This document shows, piece by piece, positions 42,060-50,168 of a DNA stretch of 64,000 bases. The DNA is taken from positions 124,001 to 188,000 of the forward strand of contig NC_015501.1 in NCBI RefSeq assembly GCF_000212375.1, given 5' to 3'. The notes below the pieces were generated by a model. The model made no database searches and was not told the DNA's origin. It worked only from the letters and a program-made list of their open reading frames with translations. The position numbers and the translations under genes are program-made. Within the stretch, counting starts at the first letter, position 1. Each line of letters starts with the position of its first letter. Source of the stretch: Porphyromonas asaccharolytica DSM 20707 (GTDB lineage: Bacteria > Bacteroidota > Bacteroidia > Bacteroidales > Porphyromonadaceae).

Positions 42060-42557
42060 ATGATGAAAAGACTCCTGCTATATACTGTCGTGCTGTTTTC
42101 TTTTTCTAGTTATGTAAAAGGCCAAGCGAATGACAGTATAGCTCTGTATAACAATGTCCTTGATTACATTTCAAGAGATCTAAATGTGGATAGAGAAAGC
42201 ATTGCCGTTTCAAGCGTTATTTACGATCTAGACTCCTTTTTCTATATCCCTGTGGCTGAAAACCAGGAACAAAAGGAAATGCTGATAAAAAGGCAAAACT
42301 TCTCCCGAGGTGATTTTCATTCAGATATCCTTGATAGTAACTTCAGAAAGTTGTCAAGCAATAGTAAGTACTGCCTTTTCTTCTCTTACCTTATGGATGG
42401 AGTACTTCTAGCAGAGATATACGAGCTTCAAAGAAGATTTACATGTCAAATTGACTACTCTTTTATTGTGGCGACGAGCCTGCGTAGGTATGCCTATATG
42501 TTGATCATTAGCAAGGAATACGAAATAGTCAAATCGCACAAGATAGAATTAAATTGA
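42060..42557 (+). CDS. Small secreted immunity-like protein
   Basis: 165 residues. Signal peptide MMKRLLLYTVVLFSFSSYVKG-QA, then a soluble domain (SIALYNNVLDYISRDLNVDR, SKYCLFFSYLMDGVLLAEIY, YAYMLIISKEYEIVKSHKIE). A+T-rich. ATG 42063 is an equal alternative. Not recognised. It follows an Rhs tail by 80 bp, so a periplasmic immunity role is likely but unproven. Confidence 0.58.
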   Translation: MMKRLLLYTVVLFSFSSYVKGQANDSIALYNNVLDYISRDLNVDRESIAVSSVIYDLDSFFYIPVAENQEQKEMLIKRQNFSRGDFHSDILDSNFRKLSSNSKYCLFFSYLMDGVLLAEIYELQRRFTCQIDYSFIVATSLRRYAYMLIISKEYEIVKSHKIELN

Positions 42558-42658
42558 GTCGAACTTAGTTCGCACTTAAACAAGCCACAATTGTCCATTT
42601 TTCAATAGTGTCCTAAACGTTTTTGGAGGACGATGGGTGTAAGATAGCTGTCAAAGAG

Positions 42659-42739
42659 GAGACTATTGACTTTTGCAATAGTCTCAAGAGAGGAATAGAG
42701 AGGTGGTTGAGCTTATCGTATCTAATACGTCAGCTCTGT
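42659..42739 (+). repeat. Chimeric scar: MITE-A right end joined to a mini-element right end
   Basis: GAGACTATTGACTTTTGCAA ... TAGTCTCA (42659-42686) equals the right subterminal palindrome of MITE-A. It continues directly into AGAGAGGAATAGAGAGG ... TCTAATACGTCAGCTCTG (42687-42739), a decayed version of 39814-39857. It marks the right edge of the islet. The rest of the gap (42558-42658) shows nothing recognisable. Confidence 0.7.
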
Positions 42740-42766
42740 ATTTACCTCCTATTCGTGAATTATCGG

Positions 42767-42774
42767 TACTTTTG
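42767..42774 (+). promoter_or_regulatory. -7 box TACTTTTG of the second bat transcript
   Basis: The context ATTATCGGTACTTTTGTGGC resembles the moxR promoter ATTATCGTTACTTTTGTAGC (18 of 20 positions). It lies 64 bp before the ATG. Confidence 0.65.
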
Positions 42775-42838
42775 TGGCGTTGTATGGTCTAGAGGCACAT
42801 AGTCAGCGGTTGCCAATCTAGATGCTTAAGGCTAATCT

Positions 42839-43789
42839 ATGCGATATCGTCTACTATTATATATACTACTGATTTGTGGCGGCGGAGGTCTATGGAGCTT
42901 CGCAGCGGCACAGGATATCGTGATCACGACTGAGCTGACGCCCTCGACGATTCAGATCGGAGAGTATGCACAGATCAAGATGACTATCCGCACGAATGAC
43001 CTCGACAATACGCTCCTCGTGATACCCCAAGAGCGGCAGATGGGGCAGGCGGAGATGATTGCCTTTGAGGTGACCGACACGATACCGCTCCAGGGGACAG
43101 AGGTGCAGCTGAATGCTCTGATGACCATCACTTCGTTTGCCGAGGGTATGGCGGAGCTACCTGCTTTTGGCGTGACGGTGGGCGGGGAGAGCTACTTCTC
43201 CAAGCCGCTCTACCTCAAGGTGACGATGCCCGAGGTAGACACGACGCAACCGCTCAAGTACAACCCGATCAAAGCACCTGTTTCGGTCTCGCTACGCTGG
43301 TGGGAGTATCTCCTCCTCGTCCTCATGAACCCCATAACGTGGGTGGTGCTGGGCATCATCATAGTGGTACTCCTCATCTTGTGGTACCGACACTACAAGC
43401 GCACACGACCCGAACCCGAGGTGGTCGTGGTGCCACTGACCGCTTTAGAGACTTTCGACCAAAGGCTTGCAGCACTACGTGCACTACCCTTTGACCAGCA
43501 AGAGGAGCAGATAGCTTACTACGATGGCTTGATCACCGCCTTGCGAAGCTATCTGACCGAAGGCTTAGGCTTGGAGATAGATGAATTGACCGCTCGCGAA
43601 CTAGCCCAGCTACTCCAAAAGGCCCCCTACGAAGTGCCTCAGAGTGCGCTAGCGCAATGGGTGATCCACTCAGAGTGGGTACGCTTTGCCGACACCTGGG
43701 CGGAGCGTGCGTGGCAAGCCGAAGACGCAACGACCATCTACGAGGTAGTGCATCAACTAGCTAGCAGAAAGGAGGGTAAGTCTCTATGA
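42839..43789 (+). CDS. BatX-like (DUF4381-type) membrane protein
   Basis: 316 residues. Signal peptide ending FAAAQD, an N-terminal beta domain of about 120 residues (LTPSTIQIGEYAQIKMTIRT), a central transmembrane helix (about 160-185; PITWVVLGIIIVVLLILWY) and a cytosolic helical domain (EEQIAYYDGLITALRSYLTE). This matches the unnamed bat gene between DUF58 and batA in Bacteroidetes, similar to DUF4381. It overlaps batA by 4 bp. It probably belongs to the membrane complex with BatA/B/D. Confidence 0.85.
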   Translation: MRYRLLLYILLICGGGGLWSFAAAQDIVITTELTPSTIQIGEYAQIKMTIRTNDLDNTLLVIPQERQMGQAEMIAFEVTDTIPLQGTEVQLNALMTITSFAEGMAELPAFGVTVGGESYFSKPLYLKVTMPEVDTTQPLKYNPIKAPVSVSLRWWEYLLLVLMNPITWVVLGIIIVVLLILWYRHYKRTRPEPEVVVVPLTALETFDQRLAALRALPFDQQEEQIAYYDGLITALRSYLTEGLGLEIDELTARELAQLLQKAPYEVPQSALAQWVIHSEWVRFADTWAERAWQAEDATTIYEVVHQLASRKEGKSL

Positions 43790-44766
43790 TATGGGTTCAC
43801 CCTGAGTGGCTCTGGGCGCTCCTACTCCTACCGCTGCTGGTGCTGCTCTACATGCGCTACAACAAGCGTCACCAAGCAAAGCTTTCGCTCTCAGCATACC
43901 GTCTTTTGCCTAAGGGGAGCGGGTGGCGGAGCTATCTGCGGGCTTTACCTTTTGCCCTAGAACTACTGGCACTGGCGGCGATGATCTTAGCACTGGCTCG
44001 CCCGCAAGACTCCAACCACTGGGAGGAGCGATCGATACAAGGCATCGACCTCGTCCTCGCTATGGACCTCAGTGGCAGTATGCAGGCACTAGACTTAAAG
44101 CCGAACCGCTTTGAGGCAGCGCGTGATGTGGCGAGCGAGATGATCGCTGCACGCCCGAATGATAATATAGGTCTGGTGGTTTTCGCGGGGGAGAGCTTTA
44201 CGCTCTGTCCGCTGACGGTAGACCACAACGTGATCCAGCAGATGCTCGAGACCACCGAGATAGGACAACTGGAGGACGGCACCGCCATAGGACTAGGGCT
44301 AGCGACGGCGATCAATACGCTCCGCGGTAGCGACAACAAGAGCAAAGTGATCATCCTCCTGACCGATGGGTCAAACAATGCGGGCGACATAACCCCCTCG
44401 ATGGCCGCTGAGCTGGCACAGCAGTACGGCATACGTATCTACACGGTGGCAGCGGGAACCAATGGGGTCGCAAAGTTCCCCGTGCAGACAGCCTTCGGCA
44501 CCGAGTATGTGGAGGCCGATGTGCAGATTGACGAAGGCACGCTACGACACATTGCCGAGCAGACAGGCGGCAAGTACTACCGTGCGACCGACGAGACGAA
44601 GCTGCACGAGATCTACAAGGAGATAGACTCACTCGAGAAGTCTCGTCTCACCTCTCGCTCGGTGAGTGCCTACGAAGAGCGCTATATGCTCTTTGCCCTG
44701 CTCGCTATCGTGCTCCTTGGCGCTGCTTTCTTATTACGAACCACCTTACTGCGAGCTAACCCATGA
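43786..44766 (+). CDS. batA: BatA, VWA-domain aerotolerance protein
   Basis: 326 residues. N-terminal membrane segments (WLWALLLLPLLVLLYM; FALELLALAAMILALA), a VWA domain with MIDAS DLSGSM (94-99), a Thr/Asp pair (GTAIGLG; LLTDGSNNAG), and a C-terminal helix. All metal-site residues are present. Bat proteins were linked to oxygen tolerance in Bacteroides fragilis; the mechanism is unknown. It overlaps both neighbours by 4 bp. Confidence 0.95.
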   Translation: MIWVHPEWLWALLLLPLLVLLYMRYNKRHQAKLSLSAYRLLPKGSGWRSYLRALPFALELLALAAMILALARPQDSNHWEERSIQGIDLVLAMDLSGSMQALDLKPNRFEAARDVASEMIAARPNDNIGLVVFAGESFTLCPLTVDHNVIQQMLETTEIGQLEDGTAIGLGLATAINTLRGSDNKSKVIILLTDGSNNAGDITPSMAAELAQQYGIRIYTVAAGTNGVAKFPVQTAFGTEYVEADVQIDEGTLRHIAEQTGGKYYRATDETKLHEIYKEIDSLEKSRLTSRSVSAYEERYMLFALLAIVLLGAAFLLRTTLLRANP

Positions 44767-45791
44767 TACAGTTTGCCTATCCCCTCCTGCTGTGGCTCCT
44801 GCTACTCGTACCGCTCCTGCTACTCGTTATGATTGTCGGTCAGAGACGGCGACGCAAGCAGCAGCGACGCTTTGCCACGCCTCAGATGCTACGGCAGATC
44901 ATGCCCGACCGCTCTGCCAAGCGGGACTGGTGGCGCGCCTCGCTCAAGCTTATCGCCATCGCTCTGCTCTTCGTGGCACTCGCACGTCCACAACTCTACA
45001 CCCATGCGCCCGTCTCGTCACAGCAGACGATCGGTGTCGACCTAGCCTTCTGCATCGATGTCTCCAACTCGATGGCGGCACGTGACGTCAAGCCCGACCG
45101 CATCGGCTTTGCCAAGCAGATTGTGACCCATACGATGCAGGAGTTGGCGGGCTCACGGGTAGCTATGGTCGTCTTCGCTGGAGGCGCTTACATACGTCTG
45201 CCACTGACGCCCGACTTGCCGACGGCTCGCACCTTCCTCGCAGACATACAGCCTGGTATGGTCTCCAACCAAGGCACCAATCTAGGACAAGCACTCGAGC
45301 GCTCCGCACAGGCCCTCTCAGCACCCTCACGAGCCGGCAAAGCGGTCATCATCCTGACCGATGGCGAGGATCACGAGGGCGGACTCGAAGAGGGCATCGA
45401 GCGACTCAAGAAGCAGGAGATCAAGGCTTACGTCGTAACCATCGGACTCCCCGATGGTGCCAACATACCCTTTGGTGAAACGCTCCTCACAGACTCACTC
45501 GGTGTGCCTGTACTCTCGAAGCCTAACCCCGAGATCACGGCAGAAATAGCCAACGCTACGGGCGGTCAGAGCTTCGTCGGTAGCAGTCCCCGCGCCATTA
45601 GCAACCAGCTGGTTAACCAGCTCCGCACTTTACCCCAAGCCAACCTGAGTGGCGAGGGTGAGCAGATCGAGGAGCTCTATGCGCTCCCCACGCTAGCTGC
45701 GCTCCTCTTGCTCCTGCTCGCCAATGGGATCATGCGCCGCAAGAGTCGCTTGTTCAGTCGTATTCAAATCTTTGGTCATCATGATGCGTAA
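44763..45791 (+). CDS. batB: BatB, VWA-domain aerotolerance protein
   Basis: 342 residues. Two N-terminal helices, VWA domain with MIDAS DVSNSM (99-104), NQGTNLGQAL and ILTDGEDHEG, and a C-terminal helix (ALPTLAALLLLLLANGIM). Paralogue of BatA; the pair probably forms a membrane heteromer activated by the MoxR ATPase. It overlaps batC by about 11 bp. Confidence 0.95.
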   Translation: MIQFAYPLLLWLLLLVPLLLLVMIVGQRRRRKQQRRFATPQMLRQIMPDRSAKRDWWRASLKLIAIALLFVALARPQLYTHAPVSSQQTIGVDLAFCIDVSNSMAARDVKPDRIGFAKQIVTHTMQELAGSRVAMVVFAGGAYIRLPLTPDLPTARTFLADIQPGMVSNQGTNLGQALERSAQALSAPSRAGKAVIILTDGEDHEGGLEEGIERLKKQEIKAYVVTIGLPDGANIPFGETLLTDSLGVPVLSKPNPEITAEIANATGGQSFVGSSPRAISNQLVNQLRTLPQANLSGEGEQIEELYALPTLAALLLLLLANGIMRRKSRLFSRIQIFGHHDA

Positions 45792-46440
45792 GCTTCTATA
45801 TATTGTCTTACTCTTGCTCTCTAGCCTGACGCTCATCGGGCAGACCGTACGTCTAGACGCACGGCGGGGTAATAAGAGCTACAATCGGAGCAACTACTCG
45901 TCAGCACGTGCCGCTTATCTCTCGTCCGTGGCTCGTGACTCGACCTACGCCCCCGCCCGACTCGGTCTGGGCGACGCTCTCTACATGTCAGGCGACACGG
46001 TCGCTGCCGTGCAGATGTGGCAGCGTATAGCGAGCGACAGCAAGGCTGATCCACGCTTGCAGGCCTTAGCATGGCACAACCTGGGCAACCGCTGTATGGA
46101 CACGCAGCAGTATGACAAAGCGATCGAAGCTTACAAAGAGTCGCTCCGCAGAAACCCTACCGACGATGAGACACGCTACAACTTAGCCTTGGCGATCAAG
46201 CTCAACAAGCAGCCCCCACAGCAAGGTGGCGGAGGCGGTGGTGGAGGCTCACAGTCCGATCCGTCGCAGACACCTCCCGACCAGCAGCCCGACCAGCAGC
46301 CGCAAGGCAAGGAGCCGGACCTCGACAAGTCACAGGCTGACCGCATCCTCGACGCACTCCGCCAGCAAGAGCAACACACACGCCAGCGCATCAACCAGCG
46401 CCAGCCACAGCAAAAGAATCAGAACAAGAAGAACTGGTAA
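45781..46440 (+). CDS. batC: BatC, TPR protein
   Basis: 219 residues from the ATG at 45781 (45784 is equal). Signal peptide LLYIVLLLLSSLTLIG-Q. Three TPR motifs span about 25-135 (YAPARLGLGDALYMSGDTVA, ALAWHNLGNRCMDTQQYDKA, AIEAYKESLRRNPTDDETRY). A Gly-, then Pro/Gln/Asp-rich linker and a basic tail follow. Periplasmic adaptor of the Bat complex. TAATG overlap with batD. Confidence 0.93.
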   Translation: MMRKLLYIVLLLLSSLTLIGQTVRLDARRGNKSYNRSNYSSARAAYLSSVARDSTYAPARLGLGDALYMSGDTVAAVQMWQRIASDSKADPRLQALAWHNLGNRCMDTQQYDKAIEAYKESLRRNPTDDETRYNLALAIKLNKQPPQQGGGGGGGGSQSDPSQTPPDQQPDQQPQGKEPDLDKSQADRILDALRQQEQHTRQRINQRQPQQKNQNKKNW

Positions 46441-48221
46441 TGCTACGCCTACGCACTTCGATACAACGCACTCTCCTGACAGTCATCTGGCTCTGTACCG
46501 TCGCCTTTGCAGGCTTGGCACAGCTCACGGTGATCGTCCCCCCGCAGGTTGCCGAGGGAGAGACCTTCCAGTTAGTTTATCGTGCTGCGGGAGCGCACGA
46601 GCTAGGGGCTTTCACCGCTCCTCAGATTGCCTCTGGGCTGAAAGTGCTCTACGGTCCTCAACTCAACGTACTGCACAAGATGAGCGGAGGTGTCTCAAAA
46701 GAGTACACCACCATCACCTATACGCTACAAGCGACCAAGGCGGGTAGCTACTCCATCAGTGCTGCTCAGCTACGGGTCGGGCAGAAGAGCCTCAAGGCTC
46801 TATCCAAGCGCATACAAGTCGCCAAGGCGCAAGGGCTGACGCAGCAGGCTATCGCCTCTGGCGAGTCACTACGAATCGCAGACCGAGATATGTATATGCG
46901 TGCCGTCGTCTCCTCGCAGTCGGTCTACACACAGCAGCCCGTCCTCGTATCGCTCTACCTCTACTCCCGCTATGGCAACCTCGCAGGCGTAGACCGCAAG
47001 CCGCCCGAGGTGACAGACTTCGTCACCAAGGAGATCCCGCTACAGCACACCAGCCTCACCACAGAGCGCGTCGGTGGCAGGCTCATGTACAAGGCGCTCA
47101 TCTGGCAGATCCTTGCCTACCCACAGCGTAGTGGCGAGCTAGTCATCCCCTCCTTTGAGTATGACTTCCAGGTATCTGTAAATCGAAAGGTGGATAACGA
47201 GGAGGATCTTTTTGCCAATAAAGCTGTCGCAACGGCTCATAAGAAGTTGCACTCGCAACCCTTGAAGTTGACCGTACGACCACTCCCTGAGGGAGCTCCC
47301 GAAGGATTCGATCAGTTGGTCGGCTCTTTTCAGATCCAAGGCACGCTCTCCGCGCCCGACCCGACCTACGAGACGGGTCGCGCTATGACCTACCAACTAG
47401 ATATCAGAGGTCGAGGCAATGTCTCCCTACTCTTAGCTCCAGAGCTAGGCTTGTCCGACAAATTTGAAGTGTACGAGCCGCAACTCATCCGTGACGACCA
47501 AAAGGTGCAAAATGGCAATACGGAGGTGCATCGCATCTACGAATATACCATCATACCGCACGCCACGGGACAGCAGACGGTGCCAGCCGTCAGCCTCCCT
47601 TACTTCGACCCCGCTACGAATAGCTACCGTACCGCCACCACAGCACCTATCCGTATAAAGGTAGCGCAAGGCTCTAACGATGTGCCACAAGTGGGCAAAG
47701 CTGGAGAGGCAAGCAGCTCACAGCGATATACGCCCTACCCTTACGATGCGCCCGCTCCGACCATCGTATGGCACCCCTGGAGTCGTGCCGGATGGGCTTA
47801 CTGGCTCCTCTACGTGCTCCTGCTCATCGGTGGCGGAGTCGCTTATTGGCTCATACGTAGCGATCAGCGTCTCCGTGCCGACCATGTCGCTTATCATAAG
47901 AAGCGCTCCACGCCTATGGCGGAGCAGCAGATCCAGGCGATACGTCAGCTGATCAAGGCGGGGCAGCAGTCGGAGGCTACGGCCCGACTATACGCTGCCA
48001 TAACGCACTATCTGCAAGATCACTACGCACTCGCCACCTCCAGCCTCACACGGCAGCAGCTAGCGAGTGCACTCAAGCAGCAAGGCGTAGCGGACGCAGA
48101 GGTCAACGCGTGGCTCTCCCTCCTCTCAGAGATCGAGCTAGCACGCTATGCGCCACAGCAAGAGGGCGACAGTCTGCCCCGCTGGGTAGACCAGCTAGAG
48201 CGACTCATCTCGCAGTCGTGA
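46440..48221 (+). CDS. batD: BatD-like protein
   Basis: 593 residues. Signal peptide ending GLAQ, several Ig-like beta domains through residue about 420 (VIVPPQVAEGETFQLVYRAA, YTLQATKAGSYSISAAQLRV, YEYTIIPHATGQQTVP), one transmembrane helix (about 445-470, AYWLLYVLLLIGGGVAYWLI) and a cytosolic helical domain. This is the BatD (BatD/oxygen tolerance) architecture. Last gene of the locus; strong terminator at 48252. Confidence 0.93.
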   Translation: MLRLRTSIQRTLLTVIWLCTVAFAGLAQLTVIVPPQVAEGETFQLVYRAAGAHELGAFTAPQIASGLKVLYGPQLNVLHKMSGGVSKEYTTITYTLQATKAGSYSISAAQLRVGQKSLKALSKRIQVAKAQGLTQQAIASGESLRIADRDMYMRAVVSSQSVYTQQPVLVSLYLYSRYGNLAGVDRKPPEVTDFVTKEIPLQHTSLTTERVGGRLMYKALIWQILAYPQRSGELVIPSFEYDFQVSVNRKVDNEEDLFANKAVATAHKKLHSQPLKLTVRPLPEGAPEGFDQLVGSFQIQGTLSAPDPTYETGRAMTYQLDIRGRGNVSLLLAPELGLSDKFEVYEPQLIRDDQKVQNGNTEVHRIYEYTIIPHATGQQTVPAVSLPYFDPATNSYRTATTAPIRIKVAQGSNDVPQVGKAGEASSSQRYTPYPYDAPAPTIVWHPWSRAGWAYWLLYVLLLIGGGVAYWLIRSDQRLRADHVAYHKKRSTPMAEQQIQAIRQLIKAGQQSEATARLYAAITHYLQDHYALATSSLTRQQLASALKQQGVADAEVNAWLSLLSEIELARYAPQQEGDSLPRWVDQLERLISQS

Positions 48222-48251
48222 TAACTTCGCAACGAAGCCCTACAAAATACC

Positions 48252-48290
48252 AAGCCCCCCTCATCACAAGACGAGGGGGGCTTCTTTTGT
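48252..48290 (+). terminator. Terminator of the bat locus
   Basis: AAGCCCCCCTC pairs perfectly with GAGGGGGGCTT across a 10-nt loop, then CTTTTGT. Confidence 0.9.
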
Positions 48291-48311
48291 CTCTCAGCTG
48301 TTCGGCTAAAC

Positions 48312-48462
48312 GGTTCCTCCGTTGGAACCGAAAAGTTCCCACGCTGGAACTAAAGAGTTCTTCCCTTGGAACTAAAGAGTTCCTCTCTTGGAACTTTTTA
48401 GTTCCAAGAGGAGAACAATTTCTGGAACTCGTATCTATATCAAGTTCAGCACGATACGAACG
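48312..48462 (+). repeat. GGAACT/AGTTCC palindrome array, copy B
   Basis: TTGGAACCGAAAAGTTCC, CTGGAACTAAAGAGTTC, TTGGAACTAAAGAGTTCC and TTGGAACTTTTTAGTTCC at about 20-25 bp intervals, then the same tail as copy A (GGAACTCGTATCTATATC ... CAGCACGATACGAA). More units than copy A. Confidence 0.82.
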
Positions 48463-48475
48463 TACCACAGACGAG

Positions 48476-48590
48476 TAACGATTTGCTTTCTAAGTTCATA
48501 CGCAAGTAAAAAGCGAAGTTTTTTCTCGTTTCGCAAGCTCGGTCGACTTCTCTTCGGGTGAACCGCTCGGCGGGGTGGAAGCTCCCACCG
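48476..48590 (+). repeat. 115-bp inverted repeat, left arm
   Basis: It starts TAACGATTTGCTTTCTAAGT, contains GAAGTTTTTTCTCGTTTCGC, and ends GGGGTGGAAGCTCCCACCG. Near-identical in inverse at 50169-50283 across the IS110 element. Confidence 0.88.
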
Positions 48591-48830
48591 TAGGGGCGGA
48601 CCTGTGTGTCCGCCCGTCCTCACCTGAGCACAGCCTATTCTGCGGGCGGACACGTAGGTCCGCCCCTACACAAGCTACGTCAGCACGACAATTCCATTCA
48701 TCAAACGCTGTAACCTCGATTTGTAGGGACGCACGGAGAGCGTCTAGTGGGAGGGCGTCCGTTGTAGAACGAAAGTTACAGCATCCTTTCGCTGGTTTGG
48801 AGACGGATGCACGACCGTGCGTCCCTACTT
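48591..48830. repeat. GTGCGTCC/GTCCGCCC-type intergenic repeats
   Basis: GTAGGGGCGGACCTGTGTGT ... CACGTAGGTCCGCCCCTACA (48591-48670) is a long inverted repeat; TTGTAGGGACGCACGGAGAG ... GCGTCCGTTGTAGAAC and GACCGTGCGTCCCTAC follow (48720-48827). Same family as 18990 and 36954. Confidence 0.75.
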
Positions 48831-48889
48831 TAAGTTTGCAGAGTGAAAAGGAATCGACCCGAGAATAGGTCAGTTGAACGGGTTGTTCT

Positions 48890-48897
48890 TACCTTTG
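48890..48897 (+). promoter_or_regulatory. -7 box TACCTTTG before the IS110 leader
   Basis: It matches TAnnTTTG 188 bp ahead of the transposase start, so a long leader RNA is made. Confidence 0.6.
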
Positions 48898-49084
48898 TTG
48901 TAGTAAGGTAAGGACAGCAACCAGAAGGTAATCTATCGTCCCTACGAGGCTTCGAGCCTAAGACTTGTTAGAGACCCTCTGGAGTTCAGCTACTCGAGAC
49001 TTATTAGAAAGGAAGGCTCAGAGCCTAATTAAAGTAATAGCCTAATGTAGCCTAGCTGCCTTATCAAGATTCAAGTACAAAGTT
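48898..49084 (+). ncRNA. Candidate IS110 bridge RNA region
   Basis: The 187-nt non-coding leader between promoter and transposase has the size of known IS110 bridge RNAs. It holds two hairpins with the same stem, AGGCT-TCG-AGCCT (48947-48959) and AGGCT-CAG-AGCCT (49014-49026), and two near-identical single-strand candidates, AGACTTGTTAGAGA (48961-48974) and AGACTTATTAGAAA (48997-49010), arranged mirror-fashion between them. IS110-group elements carry the bridge RNA upstream of the transposase. Loop specificities cannot be assigned without element ends. Confidence 0.5.
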
Positions 49085-50122
49085 ATGAAATACTACTTTA
49101 TTGGCATCGACGTTTCCAAAGAAAAATTGGACGCCACCCTGATTCACTACGAATCCGAATCAGACAGCGAGCAACAGCTCGCCTACACCACTGTAGAAAA
49201 CAACCCTAAGGGATTCAAGAGCCTTGTCTCTTGGAGCAAGAAGAACGCAGGTCGAGGAGTCAAGACCGACGCCATGCTCTTCTGCTGTGAGACTACAGGA
49301 GGATACGATCGCGCACTCTGTGACTGGCTCTATGGCAACGGGCTAAACATCTGGCGCGAGAGCGCCCTGCAGATCAAGCGTAGCATGGGTCTGCGCAAAG
49401 GCAAGGACGATAAAGCTGACTCGGAGATGATCGCTTACTACGCCTTACGCTTCCGCTCCAAAGCCACTCTCTATAAACCTCTGGACGGGAACATGCGCAA
49501 CCTACGCGACCTTTTCCTCTACCGGCAGTCACTAGTTGCCGATAGGCAGGCTAAGCTAGTTAGTGCCAAGGAAAAACGGCACATCTCTAGCAAGTCTAAA
49601 GCCGACAGCTTCATCTACCGAGATGCCCAAAAGGCTATCGACCTCTTGACCAAAAGCATCAAAGAGTGCGAGCGCCGAATGCTTGAGATCATCAAGGCAG
49701 ACGAGGAGATGTACCGCAACTACCTGCACCTCATTTCCTGCAAAGGAGTGGGTCTCGTCACCTCCGTCATGCTGATCATCTACACCGACAACTTCAAGAC
49801 TTGGAGTGCCAAGAAGATGGCTAGCTACTGCGGTATAGCGCCCTTCTACGAGAGCTCTGGGAGCTCAGTCTTTCACAAAGCCAACACAGGAGGCTACAGT
49901 AACCGACGGCTAAAAGGAATCTTGACCCAAGCAGCCCGAAGTGCCATAACGCATAACCCAACATTAAGACAATACTACCTACGCATGAAAGCCCAAGGCA
50001 AGCCCTACGGGGTTATCCTCAACAATGTCAACAACAAGCTCGTACACATTCTCTTCTCTTTGGTTCTGCACGACTGTGACTTCGAGCTAGACCACGAGAC
50101 GAAGAGAGCTGCTCGAGCCTAG
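49085..50122 (+). CDS. IS110-family transposase (bridge-RNA-guided recombinase type)
   Basis: 345 residues. The N-terminal RuvC-like DEDD domain has GIDVSK (Asp 9), CCETTGGYD (Glu 69), and KGKDDKADSEMIAYYA (Asp pair about 108-112). The C-terminal Tnp20 domain has LISCKGVGLVTSVMLI, the YCGIAPFYESSGSS block (catalytic Ser among 257-261) and an ending LNNVNNKLVHILFSL. All expected catalytic residues are present, so the enzyme may be active. The upstream non-coding part is longer than the downstream one, matching the IS110 and not the IS1111 subgroup. Element ends cannot be fixed because IS110 leaves no target duplication. Confidence 0.93.
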   Translation: MKYYFIGIDVSKEKLDATLIHYESESDSEQQLAYTTVENNPKGFKSLVSWSKKNAGRGVKTDAMLFCCETTGGYDRALCDWLYGNGLNIWRESALQIKRSMGLRKGKDDKADSEMIAYYALRFRSKATLYKPLDGNMRNLRDLFLYRQSLVADRQAKLVSAKEKRHISSKSKADSFIYRDAQKAIDLLTKSIKECERRMLEIIKADEEMYRNYLHLISCKGVGLVTSVMLIIYTDNFKTWSAKKMASYCGIAPFYESSGSSVFHKANTGGYSNRRLKGILTQAARSAITHNPTLRQYYLRMKAQGKPYGVILNNVNNKLVHILFSLVLHDCDFELDHETKRAARA

Positions 50123-50168
50123 TCCAAGGGAAGGAAACTCTTCGCTCGGGGAGCGCCTCCGCGGCAAG

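Noticed and set aside
49085-50122. Terminal inverted repeats or target duplication for the IS110 element
   Set aside because: None adjoin the transposase; the 115-bp arms are separated from it by other repeats and IS110 recombination leaves no duplication, so ends were not assigned.
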